Numbered from the stretch's first letter, positions 27,569 through 37,347 are shown. The stretch: 64,000 nucleotides of DNA from Bacteroidales bacterium (GCA_017449525.1 JAFTFL010000002.1:211052-275051); one strand, 5' to 3'. Numbers and translations: made by a program. The notes: generated by a model not told the origin, from the sequence alone.

Positions 27569-28765
27569 TTATCCTATTGTTTCAGGCCTTGGAGCGGCAG
27601 GTTGGGGTGGGTCGCTCAAGCGGTGCACTTGCTGCAAGAGGCGGTAAAGGTTGCGACCGGTGAGGTCGTGAGGGTCGCACAATTGTATACCCATGAGGGC
27701 GGCCGTTTGGTGAAGACGGCCGTCGGAATCGGGACGCAGGGAGAAGATGTAACTGTGGCTGGATATGCCGAGGAGCGATTGGCGCAAGGCTGTGGCTTTG
27801 TAGACTATTTCGTTGAACATGTGTACGCTCTGGATGCCTGTTTTACACTCCACCACAAAGAGCTGGTTGTTGCGTATAAAGACTACGTCCAGTTCGTTGT
27901 CATGTGGCACACCTGGGCGGCTTATCTGTACGCCGATGGCAGCTTGGTCGGGGCGAAACTTATGGCACACCACGTGGTACACATACTCTTCGAGCCATCC
28001 ACCGGTGAGGTAATCCACTTCGGCGCGCGACAGTTGGCCGGCCACTTCGGGTTCGAAGCGCAGCCGGCGCAGCAACGCATTCAGTCCTGGCACAGGGTTG
28101 TGGCGACCTATGCCATAGCTCATCAACTGACGCATGCTCATCGTGTCATAGTTACCGCGGTATTCTTCGCGTAGCAGCCCTATGGTACTATGTTCGGCGG
28201 CCGAAAGGTGGCCATGGGCAAAGAGGTCGAAGATGATGCGCGTGGCGCGGTAAGGGCGAATGGGCAAGTGGGTACCGCGGTCGAGGCTGTGCTGCAAACC
28301 GTGCAACTGCAGGTATTCGCCTATTTCCATGTGGTAGCCAATGGGGAAAAACACATCGTCATTATCATAAAAGTGGTGGTCGAAAATGGTACTGACGATA
28401 AGGTTTTCGCGCGTTTGGGTGTAGAAAAACTCGCTGTCAAAGCATTCCATAACACGTTGCACGGCCAACGCCATGTAGCGCGAGCCGCCCGAAAGGTTGA
28501 CGTAGTAGTGCGCCCCGCGGTCTACCGACTGGTAAATGCGGCGACATATGCGCTCGTAGGTATAGTCGTCCGACTCGCGCTTCATCACCACCAGCTGCAC
28601 CTCGCGCGGAGCTAACTGACGCGCCATATGTGCGGCTGCCTCACCGTCGGATGCCGCAGCTATGAGCAGCATCCGATCGCCCTCGGCGTAGTGTTCTTTC
28701 ACAAAAAGATAGGTCGGTATGGGGTCGGTGGGGTCAACGATGTTGACAAGCGTCTTAGTTGCCAT
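27569..28765 (-). CDS. CARF-domain PD-(D/E)XK nuclease, Card1/Can2-like
   Basis: Starting at 28765 (MATKTLVNIVDPTDPIPTY) this is 398 residues. A longer frame to 28828 adds an unrelated basic tail. The N-terminal half fits a CARF domain: a Rossmann-like start, then YYVNLSGGSRYMALAVQRV, equivalent to the ligand-binding N-x-T-G-G-T-K segment. A linker of winged-helix character follows. The C-terminal nuclease motif is NELDVVFIRNNQLFVVECKTG, with Asp, Glu-Cys-Lys as the PD-(D/E)XK residues. Family members are activated by cyclic tetra-adenylate from type III CRISPR complexes and cut DNA and/or RNA. No cas gene or array is in the window, so the activator would come from elsewhere. Confidence 0.78.
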   Translation of the reverse strand: MATKTLVNIVDPTDPIPTYLFVKEHYAEGDRMLLIAAASDGEAAAHMARQLAPREVQLVVMKRESDDYTYERICRRIYQSVDRGAHYYVNLSGGSRYMALAVQRVMECFDSEFFYTQTRENLIVSTIFDHHFYDNDDVFFPIGYHMEIGEYLQLHGLQHSLDRGTHLPIRPYRATRIIFDLFAHGHLSAAEHSTIGLLREEYRGNYDTMSMRQLMSYGIGRHNPVPGLNALLRRLRFEPEVAGQLSRAEVDYLTGGWLEEYVYHVVCHKFRPDQAAIGVQISRPGVPHDNELDVVFIRNNQLFVVECKTGIQSVHMFNEIVYKATALRQSLLGISSHSYIFSLRPDSDGRLHQTAALMGIQLCDPHDLTGRNLYRLLQQVHRLSDPPQPAAPRPETIG

Positions 28766-28959
28766 GGTGCACTGGGTATTTTCGATCTTTCGCTTGTATT
28801 TTTCGCCTTCGAGCGGCCTGCGTCGCACGCAGAGAGCGAGTCTTTTCTTTTTCTCTGTTCTGGGGCAGTAACGCAGATCGGCACCTTTTTATTTCACCAC
28901 AGTCTCGCAGTGCTGAATAGCCTCAAGCCCAGCGAGGGCGCGGTGAATTTGAGAAATCG

Positions 28960-28967
28960 TAGCTTTG
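28960..28967 (+). promoter_or_regulatory. -7 box before the decayed DUF4160 gene
   Basis: TAGCTTTG lies 20 bp before the ATG at 28987, but no good -33 element is visible. Confidence 0.4.
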
Positions 28968-28986
28968 TAATCTAAAAACAAAGATC

Positions 28987-29210
28987 ATGCCTGAGATAAG
29001 TAGATTATTACGGAATACGGATATATATGGATATCAACGCCCACAACCCATCCTATGTTCTGCATGAAGGAGACGAGACCTCCATTGATATCAAGGACAG
29101 TCGTATAACGTGCGCGCTACCACGGCGAGGTCTTCTGATGGTGTAATAGCTCGAAAACTGAGGACTACTACAAAACGGTGGCGTAATTAAGAAGATTGAA
29201 CCTCTGCATT
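28987..29210 (+). pseudogene. Decayed DUF4160 gene
   Basis: The start encodes MPEISRLLRNTDIYG, the usual DUF4160 opening. The frame then shifts to DINAHNPSYVLHEGDETSID, equivalent to the family's HNPPHFH region, and on to SRITCALPRRGLLMV. It shifts again to LLQNGGVIKKIEPLH at the end. At least two indels and a stop break it. DUF4160 genes commonly sit beside DUF2442 genes, and the pair has been proposed to be toxin-antitoxin-like. Here the partner follows directly. Confidence 0.6.
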
Positions 29211-29218
29211 ATACTGGT

Positions 29219-29470
29219 ATGAGCAAAGTGTTTTCTTGAAAGTTGTGTCAGATGGGTATGACCACCCTCAAGCTCATGTTCAGCAACAGTGCGGTGAACT
29301 TCACGCCGCTGATGAAAAAGAGCTTTTGCTACAAATTGCAAGACAAGGACTATTTCAGCAACTTCAAGCTCGACCCCTTCACCGTGGGTTTGAACAGCGA
29401 GATTGGCTTTGCTCCCGAGGTGCTCTACGAACGCGGTAAAAAAGACTTCCCCAATGCCCCATTCAAATAA
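29219..29470 (+). pseudogene. DUF2442 gene, frameshifted near its start
   Basis: The 3' two-thirds is open and shows the DUF2442 pattern: LKLMFSNSAVNFTPLMKKSF, then DYFSNFKLDPF and GFAPEVLYERGKK. The expected N-terminal strand (LKVVSDGYD) lies in another frame near 29237-29263, and a TGA at 29237 stops the likely start ATG. An internal start at 29258 could still give a shortened protein. It is the downstream partner of the broken DUF4160 gene. Confidence 0.55.
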
Positions 29471-29925
29471 TGCACATGATCACCCCACAATAATACGCAT
29501 TATTATTGCATTATAAGTAGCATTTTTTTAAACAAAGTATCGCAAACTCATGTTATCATATCCCCAAATCAATAGTTATGATGTTGCCAATCAAAAGAAA
29601 GATAGTATTCACTCTCAGAGAGAAGGTACTTTACCATCTCCGCTGGGTTCGCATAACGGCTGACGAAAAAGACATCAACTGGCAAAACACAAAGCGTATG
29701 GCTTCATTAACTCAGTGAACGAACTGAGCGACATCAGCGAAGTTTGAAGAAAAATACGCCCTTGCAGCAAAAAGAGCACTTCTATGCGACATACAGTTGC
29801 TTTTAAGCGAAAAAGTTACACCATTACATCGTTTTACAAACAGTGCACCATTGTGTGTCACACAATAACACCATAGCTTTGAAAGTATCTTATTATTCCC
29901 GAAAATCAACAGTACGGCCTTATGC
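29471..29925. other. AT-rich stretch with a short decayed reading frame
   Basis: A 45-codon frame at 29581-29718 (MLPIKRKIVFTLREKVLYH, then RITADEKDINWQNTKRMASL) is followed in another frame by NSVNELSDISEV. This suggests one small gene broken by indels. I cannot name the family. The rest of the stretch shows nothing I can identify. Confidence 0.3.
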
Positions 29926-30234
29926 ATGAGCAGGCTCACCCTGCTCACGGCCTTCGGACGCGAGTATAATGGAGTGGAAGTTTCCAAAGCCGTGCTTGAT
30001 GTAATCAATGATTATATCAGTCGGCATGGCATATCGTCCTATGAGGTTTACTATAATTATGAAGATCGGCTTATGATCAACATTGAAGGCGGCAGAGCGG
30101 TTATAAACAGCAAATATAGTGCGTCCGACAGTAGCAGCATGTACACACCCTCGCATCAAAAAAGGACGAAAATTCACATCGACTTGGGCAAACCTTCAAC
30201 TGTACTTGTCAACAGGAATGGAGGATATTATTGA
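29926..30234 (+). CDS. Small hypothetical protein, possibly a remnant
   Basis: The frame encodes 102 residues (MSRLTLLTAFGREYNGVEVS, SRHGISSYEVYYNYEDRLMI, KIHIDLGKPSTVLVNR). It has no signal peptide, membrane helix or motif that I recognise. The neighbouring reading frame stays open past its end (SGGYDRSPVDEWVICKNLV), which suggests a frameshift and a longer ancestral gene. It sits among decayed accessory genes. Whether it is expressed is uncertain. Confidence 0.35.
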   Translation: MSRLTLLTAFGREYNGVEVSKAVLDVINDYISRHGISSYEVYYNYEDRLMINIEGGRAVINSKYSASDSSSMYTPSHQKRTKIHIDLGKPSTVLVNRNGGYY

Positions 30235-30492
30235 TGTCAAGCGCCCTCTGTTAAACTTGCCACACGGCAGCGGTGGTTATGATCGTTCGCCTGTCGACGA
30301 ATGGGTAATCTGCAAGAATCTTGTGCAAGGGACGCTCTTCACAGATGCATAGAGAAGAATAATGAATAAGGCATACAGTGATGCAACGTGTCATCTGGTA
30401 AGTTTGCATGCTCGCCGCCGTAAGGGTGGGCAGGGCATAAGGTGCTGACACGGAGCAATGCAGGTGGTCAGTGCGGCTAACGGTGAACCGCG

Positions 30493-31353
30493 TCAATCTG
30501 CGTATTCAATGTAGGTCATAAATAAATCGGCCGAGCGATATGTGGCTTCGGTGTGGCTGGTGTGCTGTGTGCGAATGGTAGGCCACTGGCCGTCGTAGGT
30601 GTAGGAGTAACGAATAGTGTCCGAAGCATCAAGGGCGTGGCGTACAATAGTGGTGGGGTTGTTGCGCGACAGAATGAGGGGCGCATAGATCACATCAATA
30701 TATCCCAAGAAGTAGCCCCGAAAGGGGTTCTGTTTGTCGTCATAGGTGTAGGACACCGCACCAGTGTCGTCCTCGGCGCAGTATGCTACATGGGTAATAT
30801 TGCCGTCTACCCAGGTAAAGTCGTATGTGGCAGGGTTGCTGCCGTCCTCCTCGGCAACAGTAATTCTCCGCACCTGTTTTCCGTCATATTCCACAGTATT
30901 AACCAGGTCATCCAACTGGTAAACCTGCTTCACTTTCCCCTGATCATACAGAAAGACGGCCATGGCCTTCGGCCCACCCACTTCATGGACATACTCCAAC
31001 CGATTGCGGCCGTACTTCAACTCGAGCGAACTCTCCAACTGATTCCACTTGTCGCTGAAAGGGCCACCATAGGCCATAAAGAGCATCAGAGGCCGCTCAC
31101 CCATGTCAAAGTAATTGTAGTAGTCCACCGTACGTATTCTTCCTTTGTGCCAATTCCATTGCTCACACAGCGCCTGGGGAGTAGTGGAATCTCTGGTCGT
31201 TATCCAAGAACTGTCTACAAGTTTCTCTTCTTTCAAGGAGTGGGAGGCGTACAACTTCGAGATGTGCTTCTCGGGAATATCATTTCTGTTAGTGGAGCAT
31301 CCCATGATGCAAAGTAGCAGAGCTGTCGACAGCATGCAGAGCGTATTTCTCAT
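30493..31353 (-). CDS. Exported lipoprotein with RHS-like beta repeats, unknown function
   Basis: The start at 31353 (MRNTLCMLSTALLLCIMGCS) gives 286 residues and a lipobox with cysteine at residue 19. The longer frame to 31389 only adds residues before the signal peptide. The mature part alternates short beta segments such as AVFLYDQGKVKQVYQLDDLV, NTVEYDGKQVRRITV and TIRYSYTYDGQWPTI. These resemble the Y/D-G rich repeats in Bacteroidetes lipoproteins of the DUF4595 kind. No catalytic motif is visible. It follows hflX on the same strand after about 100 bp. Confidence 0.7.
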   Translation of the reverse strand: MRNTLCMLSTALLLCIMGCSTNRNDIPEKHISKLYASHSLKEEKLVDSSWITTRDSTTPQALCEQWNWHKGRIRTVDYYNYFDMGERPLMLFMAYGGPFSDKWNQLESSLELKYGRNRLEYVHEVGGPKAMAVFLYDQGKVKQVYQLDDLVNTVEYDGKQVRRITVAEEDGSNPATYDFTWVDGNITHVAYCAEDDTGAVSYTYDDKQNPFRGYFLGYIDVIYAPLILSRNNPTTIVRHALDASDTIRYSYTYDGQWPTIRTQHTSHTEATYRSADLFMTYIEYAD

Positions 31354-31457
31354 ATAATGGTGAGGTACTGAAGTCCGTGTCGTGCACAACGTTTATGCGG
31401 ATTGTGGGTGGTAGTAATGCGAATTGTGCACACCTTTAATATATATAGTGCATATCG

Positions 31458-32777
31458 TTAATACAAGAAGTTGTTGTAGGGATAGCGTATTGCGTGGATT
31501 TGACGCGCATGTTCGTAGAGCGTGTTGCGCAACTGCTCCATGCCTTCGCCAGTGCGAGCCGACACGAAGAGGGTGCCCAAATGATTGGGTGAAAGGGGGT
31601 CGCCCGCTGTATTGAAGGCTCGTGCCATCCAGCTTTCTTTAAGCATATCGAGCGTTAAGTTGTCGGTCGTCATCGGAGTTAGGTCGTCTTCGGCCTTGGG
31701 TGTAAAGGTATAGGCATCGGTCTTGTTAAAGACAAGTAGCGTAGGTTTGTCGCTTGCGCCGATCTCTTCCAGCGTATGCTCCACAGCAGCAATGTGCACC
31801 TCGTGGTTGCGGTGCGAAATATCCACCACATGTACCAGCAGGTCGGCTTCGTTCACTTCGTCAAGGGTGGACTTAAAACTTTCCACCAGTCCGTGAGGCA
31901 GTTTACGAATGAAGCCCACCGTGTCGGTAAGCAGCAGGGGCAGATTGCCGATGACCACCTTGCGCACGGTGGTGTCGAGGGTTGCAAAGAGTTTGTCCTC
32001 GGCCAGCACATCACTTTTGGAGAGCACGTTGAGCAGCGTGCTTTTACCTGCATTGGTGTAGCCCACCAGTGCCACACGCACCAGCGACTCGCGGTTCTTG
32101 CGTTGCTGCACTTTCTGGCGGTCAATGCTGCGAAGGCGTTCTTTGAGCAACGTAATCTTGTCGGTGATGAGCCGTCGGTCGGTCTCAATCTGAGTCTCGC
32201 CTGGGCCACGCATGCCGATACCACCACGTTGACGTTCCAAGTGGGTCCACAAACGGGTAAGCCGTGGTAACATGTACTGCAACTGCGCCAGTTCCACCTG
32301 AGTCTTGGCTGTTGATGTGCGGGCACGGCGTGCGAAAATGTCGAGAATAAGGGTGGTACGGTCGAGGATGCGGCGGTCGAGCGCGCGCTCCAGGTTGCGT
32401 AACTGTGTAGGCGACAATTCGTCGTCGAACACAAAAAAGTCCACATCCAAAGCGTCGCGTTGCTCCTTCAGTTCTTCCAGTTTGCCCGAGCCGATGTAGG
32501 TTCGGTTGTCGGGCGAAGCCAATCGCTGAATGAGATGCCCCTCATCGATGCCGCCAGCCGTGCGCAGCAATTCAGACAGTTCGCTGACCGACTCCTCGGT
32601 GCGTTCCATACCGACGCTGGGCGTGCACACAGCCACCAATAGGGCTCGTTCAGGCACGATGGCTGTTGAGAAGGTGTTGCGTTGTTGAGGCGTAGGTCGT
32701 TCGGTGGGCTGTTCCCACACGCCCGTCTCCCCTTTCCATTTGCCCTGCTCGGCCTGCCACTTACGTTTTCCCATCAA
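31458..32777 (-). CDS. hflX: HflX, ribosome-associated GTPase
   Basis: The 439-residue protein has the HflX N-terminal domain (GSGKLEELKEQRDALDVDFFV, DELSPTQLRNLERAL) and the signature GGIGMRGPGETQIETDRR. The GTPase domain has G1 GYTNAGKSTLLN, G3 DTVGFIRKLPHGL and G4 NKTD. HflX splits stalled or hibernating 70S ribosomes and is often a stress factor. The first 40 residues are a charged extension not seen in E. coli. The gene begins 22 bp after the glycosyltransferase gene and is probably in its operon. Confidence 0.95.
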   Translation of the reverse strand: MMGKRKWQAEQGKWKGETGVWEQPTERPTPQQRNTFSTAIVPERALLVAVCTPSVGMERTEESVSELSELLRTAGGIDEGHLIQRLASPDNRTYIGSGKLEELKEQRDALDVDFFVFDDELSPTQLRNLERALDRRILDRTTLILDIFARRARTSTAKTQVELAQLQYMLPRLTRLWTHLERQRGGIGMRGPGETQIETDRRLITDKITLLKERLRSIDRQKVQQRKNRESLVRVALVGYTNAGKSTLLNVLSKSDVLAEDKLFATLDTTVRKVVIGNLPLLLTDTVGFIRKLPHGLVESFKSTLDEVNEADLLVHVVDISHRNHEVHIAAVEHTLEEIGASDKPTLLVFNKTDAYTFTPKAEDDLTPMTTDNLTLDMLKESWMARAFNTAGDPLSPNHLGTLFVSARTGEGMEQLRNTLYEHARQIHAIRYPYNNFLY

Positions 32778-32799
32778 TTATAGTTCTTTGTGTGATGTG

Positions 32800-33981
32800 C
32801 TACAGTTTCTTGTCCGATGCTGTCTTCAAGATGGCAGCCAGTTGTTCTCCCGTAGTTTCCCACGAGAAATGACTGTGTACAAACTCGGACGCACTGCTAA
32901 CGAGGCGTTCACGTTGTTGAGCATTTTGCAATAGGTCCACGATGTGGTCGGCCATAGCCTGTGGCGTGTCGCCAATGAGGAGGTCGTGGTCGGGGGTGGC
33001 TCCGAGGGCCGAATTGGCCAAACTCGTCGTTACGCAGGGGCGATGCATAGCCATAGCCTCCAATAACTTGTTCTGCAAACCCGACCCTGTATGCATGGGG
33101 GCGGCAAAAAGCTGTGCGGAAGCATAGCATTGACGGATGTCATCGACGGTGCCAGACACCACTACGCGGTCGCTCGCCAAGCGGCGCACCGTGCGCGTCG
33201 GCGTGGCACCTGCCAAAAGCAACCGTGCCTGTGGCATCTCTTTCCACACCAGCGGCATCACCTTCTGCACCAGATAGACCGATGCTTTCACGTTGGGCTC
33301 ATACTGCATGTTACCACAGAACACGATGTCGTACTGTCGTTCAGCCTCTATCGGTTTGAAGTAGTCGAAGTCCACCCCATTAGGCACTATGTGGATATCG
33401 CCATTGCGACGGTGGGGTATCTCGTTGCTGTCACCCTCCGATATAATGGTGAGCGCGTCGAAAATATCAAAGGCATTGTACTCGCTCGAGCGCAGCATCT
33501 TGAATTCGAAATGGAAGAGGAAGCGGCGAAAGCCTCGAGGGGTACTTTCCATACGGCGCAGCATATTGACCGAAAGCGCGTCCTGGAAGTCCATCACCTT
33601 TGGTACTTGCGAGTGTGCCACCAAGGGCATGGTGCGTACCATTTGGGAGTACACCACGTCGGGGTCTACTTTCCGCTCAAAGCGACGGTAGGCCGTCCGC
33701 GAATGTTTCGAGTCCCAGTAGCCTATCTGTACCGATTTGCACAGCGCGAAATTGCGCAATGCATTGAAATAGGCAGTTGGCTTACGCAGGTGCTCCACAT
33801 GGATGCTTTTGCAGAGGGGGCGCAGGTGCTGCAGCTCGTCGTCTGCTACCCGTCGGTGCGACAGGCAGAAGAGATGCACTTCATGCAGTTGCGACAGCAC
33901 TCTTATCTGGTTGTAGGCACGCAGTTTGTCCCCCTTCTCCAAGGGGTACGGGAACCGTGGTAGCACAACTAATATCTTCAT
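32800..33981 (-). CDS. Glycosyltransferase family 4 (GT-B) protein
   Basis: This 393-residue protein has the GT-B fold. The N-terminal acceptor domain is MKILVVLPRFPYPLEKGDKL. The C-terminal donor domain has IVPNGVDFDYFKPI, DIVFCGNMQYEPNVKA and the E-x7-E type motif GSGLQNKLLEAMAMHRPCV. It resembles the sugar transferases linked to exopolysaccharide synthesis (the TIGR03087 type). No other polysaccharide genes are near, so donor and acceptor are unknown. It is a cytoplasmic or membrane-associated enzyme, and it precedes hflX in an operon-like run. Confidence 0.85.
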   Translation of the reverse strand: MKILVVLPRFPYPLEKGDKLRAYNQIRVLSQLHEVHLFCLSHRRVADDELQHLRPLCKSIHVEHLRKPTAYFNALRNFALCKSVQIGYWDSKHSRTAYRRFERKVDPDVVYSQMVRTMPLVAHSQVPKVMDFQDALSVNMLRRMESTPRGFRRFLFHFEFKMLRSSEYNAFDIFDALTIISEGDSNEIPHRRNGDIHIVPNGVDFDYFKPIEAERQYDIVFCGNMQYEPNVKASVYLVQKVMPLVWKEMPQARLLLAGATPTRTVRRLASDRVVVSGTVDDIRQCYASAQLFAAPMHTGSGLQNKLLEAMAMHRPCVTTSLANSALGATPDHDLLIGDTPQAMADHIVDLLQNAQQRERLVSSASEFVHSHFSWETTGEQLAAILKTASDKKL

Positions 33982-34096
33982 AATTTAAGTATTGATGCCA
34001 GCATCCCAACTGGCCTTTGGGTGCAGCGTTGGGGTTGGCGTTGTGGATAGTAATTCATCATAGAGTTGTGAAGCGGCGCGGACATTCTTCGAGTGG

Positions 34097-36793
34097 TTAG
34101 AAAAGGCTGGTCTGTTCGCCTTCGGGCATCCCCATCTCATCGGCCGACAGATTATCGGCCTCGGGTTCTTCTTCGTTGGCCGCGTCGGGCTCGGGTTCTG
34201 GTGCCGAGGGCAACCAGGAGATGTCCTTCACGGCGGCTGTCGTGAGCCTCTTGCCCTTGGCTTTGTAGCCTTTGACGGCTATGTAGTCCGCCACGTCAAT
34301 ATCCTCTGAGGCAATCTTCTTGCCCGTGTGCTCAGTGTCATAATCTATCTGCAACTTGGGGAAGGTGTCGAAACTGAAGAGCAGCAGCGCATCGCCTGCT
34401 TCCACATCGACCACGGCCAACTTCTTGTCCAGTTCTTCCACAAGGAAACGTTTTATATAGAGTGCTTGCGACGAGGCTTCGCGGTACACTATAGTTAAGA
34501 TGGTAGCTGGGTTGTACTTGCGTATGGCCACCAAGTCGTCGTCAAAGTGGTTGGCCAGGTCGAAATTGGTGGTGCGCACATAGCCCGACTGCATGAGCGA
34601 AAGGATGCGGTCTTTCCCTTTGAATTCTCCCAGAAGCACACCGGCTTCGTTGACGTTGAGCCGCTTCACCGACTCGTCAAACCAAATCTTGCGGGCTCCA
34701 AGCGTAGACACTCCCTCCCCTTTCAGCGTAATGTTGCGGACGGCGTTGCGTGTGATGATGTTGCCCATAGCCGACTTACCTTTGATGGCTAACTGGGCAA
34801 AGTCGAAGTCAAAGCTGGTCTTCTTCAGGTGCGGTTTCGAGACGTGGTGGATCGTAACCACCTCAGCCTCGCCGTTAGGGTTGGCGGTGAGGTAGAGCAC
34901 ACGCGTACCCTTAGTGGCTCGCGTCAGATTATATTCGCGGTCGCGAATGACGGACGTAACGGTGAATCGCTTTACGAAGGAATAGCCAAACGCCCCGTCG
35001 CGGTAGATGAGGTTGTAGACCGTGCGCTCGTCATTTTTACGGAATACGGCTACATGTATCAGTTCCTTGCAGTCATTGCTGCCCACAAAGCACTTCTCCT
35101 GCACACGGGTGATGATATAGGTGCCGTCGCGGCGGAAGGCTATGATGTCATCCAGTTTGGAGCATTCGCCGACCACACTGACCCCTTCTTCCCTTTTCAA
35201 TCCGTAGCCAGCGAAGCCAGTCTGCGCATTGACGTAGAGCTTCTCCGTGGCCATTGCCACACTGACGGCCTCTATGTCCTCAAAGTCTCGCACCTCGGTG
35301 CGGCGTTCGCGACCAGCGCCGTAACGCTTGAGGATATGGCGGAAATATGCAATGGCATAGTCCGTAAGGTGTTCAAGATGGTTGGAAACTTCTTCTATCT
35401 CGGCTTCGATGCTGGCCAGTTCCTCCATGGCTTTCTTAATGTCGAAGCGCGAAATCTTGCGGACAGGCATGCCGCACAACCTCAGCACGTCGTCGCGCGT
35501 TACCTCGCGGCGCAGGCTCTTTCGGTAGGGGTCAAAGGCTCGTTCCATTGCGTCCACCTGTTCCTCCCACGACTGGTAGGTCTTCTTCTCCATTATCTTG
35601 TAGATGCCCTGCTCAAAGAAGATGCGCTCGAGCGACACGCGGTGCCAGTCCTGCTGCAGCTCGTCGAGCCGTATTTCCAACTCGCGCTTCAGCAGCTCAA
35701 CAGTGCGGTGGGTGGAGTGGCGCAGTATTTCAGAAGCGGTAACGAACGACGGCTTTTGGTCAATGATGACACAGGTCTGGGGCGAGAAGCTCACCTGGCA
35801 TTGGGTGAAAGCGTACAGCGCATCAATCGTCTGGTCGGGCGAAACCCCCGACGGAAGGTTGATAACCACCTCCACCTGTGCTGCTGTATTGTCGTCGATG
35901 CGCTTAATCTTAATCTTGCCCTTCTCATTGGCTTTGGCAATGCTGTCGATGAGTGTGTCGGTCGTAACGCCGTAGGGTATCTCGGTGATGACAATGGCCT
36001 TGCGCTTCTCGTCGTAGTGCATCTTGGCGCGGATGCGAAGGCGGCCACCCTGAGCCCCGTCGTTGTAGCGGCTCACGTCGATGAGGCCACCAGTGGGGAA
36101 GTCAGGATAGATGGTGAACGGCTCGTCCTTGAGGATGCTGATGCTGGCCTCAAGCAGTTCGCAGAAATTGTAGGGCAGGATGACCGACTGTAGTGTTACG
36201 GCTATGCCCTTAGTGCCCTGCGCAAGGAGCAAAGGGAACTTGATGGGGAGCGAAACTGGTTCTTGATGACGCCCGTCGTAGGAGGGTTTCCACTGCGTTG
36301 TCTTTGCGTTGAAGACCACATCCTTTGCGAACTGCGACAGCCGAGCCTCGATGTAGCGGCCTGCGGCTGCGTCATCGCCCGTGAGGATGTTGCCCCAGTT
36401 TCCCTGACAATCTATCAGGAGGTCTTTTTGTCCCATGTTGACCAGAGCGTCCTTGATAGAGGCATCGCCGTGCGGATGGTAGGCCATGGTGGCACCCACG
36501 ATGTTGGCCACCTTGTTATATCGCCCGTCGTCCATTTCTTTCATGGCGTGGAGTATGCGCCGTTGCACCGGCTTCAATCCGTCGTCAATGTCAGGCACCG
36601 AACGGTCCAATATCACGTCGGAAGCGTAGTCTATCCAGTAGTCTTTGAACATGGCGTTGAGCGAAATCACCTCGCCGTCGCTTGGTGTGTCGCCGTGATG
36701 GCTGGCAGCATCGTGCTCCATGTCTTGCGGTTGCGCAGCCTCTTCGCTGGTGCTCAGGTCTTGCAGGGGTTCGTCCTCGTCTATTGCGCTCAT
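34097..36793 (-). CDS. parC: DNA topoisomerase IV subunit A (ParC/GyrA family)
   Basis: The frame is open back to 37141, but a -7 box at 36826-36833 and the protein sequence favour MSAIDEDEP at 36793, giving 898 residues. An acidic N-terminal tail of about 60 residues precedes the conserved core (SVPDIDDGLKPVQRRILHAM). The catalytic tyrosine is Y147 (AGRYIEARLSQF). The later CAP-Y and coiled-coil regions are followed by a C-terminal beta-pinwheel and an acidic tail (EPEPDAANEEEPEADN). ParC with ParE decatenates sister chromosomes. The partner is not in the window. The call against GyrA rests on the diverged C-terminus. Confidence 0.88.
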   Translation of the reverse strand: MSAIDEDEPLQDLSTSEEAAQPQDMEHDAASHHGDTPSDGEVISLNAMFKDYWIDYASDVILDRSVPDIDDGLKPVQRRILHAMKEMDDGRYNKVANIVGATMAYHPHGDASIKDALVNMGQKDLLIDCQGNWGNILTGDDAAAGRYIEARLSQFAKDVVFNAKTTQWKPSYDGRHQEPVSLPIKFPLLLAQGTKGIAVTLQSVILPYNFCELLEASISILKDEPFTIYPDFPTGGLIDVSRYNDGAQGGRLRIRAKMHYDEKRKAIVITEIPYGVTTDTLIDSIAKANEKGKIKIKRIDDNTAAQVEVVINLPSGVSPDQTIDALYAFTQCQVSFSPQTCVIIDQKPSFVTASEILRHSTHRTVELLKRELEIRLDELQQDWHRVSLERIFFEQGIYKIMEKKTYQSWEEQVDAMERAFDPYRKSLRREVTRDDVLRLCGMPVRKISRFDIKKAMEELASIEAEIEEVSNHLEHLTDYAIAYFRHILKRYGAGRERRTEVRDFEDIEAVSVAMATEKLYVNAQTGFAGYGLKREEGVSVVGECSKLDDIIAFRRDGTYIITRVQEKCFVGSNDCKELIHVAVFRKNDERTVYNLIYRDGAFGYSFVKRFTVTSVIRDREYNLTRATKGTRVLYLTANPNGEAEVVTIHHVSKPHLKKTSFDFDFAQLAIKGKSAMGNIITRNAVRNITLKGEGVSTLGARKIWFDESVKRLNVNEAGVLLGEFKGKDRILSLMQSGYVRTTNFDLANHFDDDLVAIRKYNPATILTIVYREASSQALYIKRFLVEELDKKLAVVDVEAGDALLLFSFDTFPKLQIDYDTEHTGKKIASEDIDVADYIAVKGYKAKGKRLTTAAVKDISWLPSAPEPEPDAANEEEPEADNLSADEMGMPEGEQTSLF

Positions 36794-36825
36794 GCTTGCT
36801 GATGAAAAATACCCAATTGTTTTTG

Positions 36826-36833
36826 CAAAAATA
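36826..36833 (-). promoter_or_regulatory. -7 box of parC
   Basis: The minus strand reads TATTTTTG. Transcription from here excludes the upstream in-frame starts at 36838 and 37141 and leaves a short leader to 36793. Confidence 0.5.
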
Positions 36834-37347
36834 CTCATTGTACAGGTGTGTACAGAGCGTTGGTGAGTGTTATTTTTCAACGTACTTCCTAACACAAGTA
36901 GCGCAGCAGCACCTCTCTTCCAGCCCGTGCAGCATGGGGTCCCCTGTCGTACGGCTTCCGATGCCCAGCCGTTGGGAAGGATGGACAGATGCTGTACGGC
37001 AATAATTCGTCGCAACAAGGTGTACTGCATCACCATAGCAGCACCGTAGACACGACGCCGTACAGTATCGGTGCCAACGCCGCACGGCTGAAGCATCGAC
37101 ACCTCGTGTAAAAGAAAGCATTCGAAAGTTGGCTGGGGCACCCTTCTACCCCTGCAACGCCCCTACTCGACCGCTGCGCCAAGCAGATGCAAAAGTACGA
37201 AAAAGAATGGAATCGCGACCAACTTATACCGCATGACATCCTGTCTGCATGGGGGCGGACGGCTGAGGCTTTGTCCCCAATCAGCAGTCAACACAACACG
37301 GTGTACAACAGAGTAGGCCTGCCAAAATGGCGGTGGCACGATTTATG

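Noticed and set aside
34829-36193. 454-codon plus-strand frame opposite parC
   Set aside because: It is a shadow of parC on the other strand. Its sequence shows no family features.
36794-37141. Upstream extension of parC
   Set aside because: The extra residues are translated palindrome repeat and a promoter. They have no family similarity.
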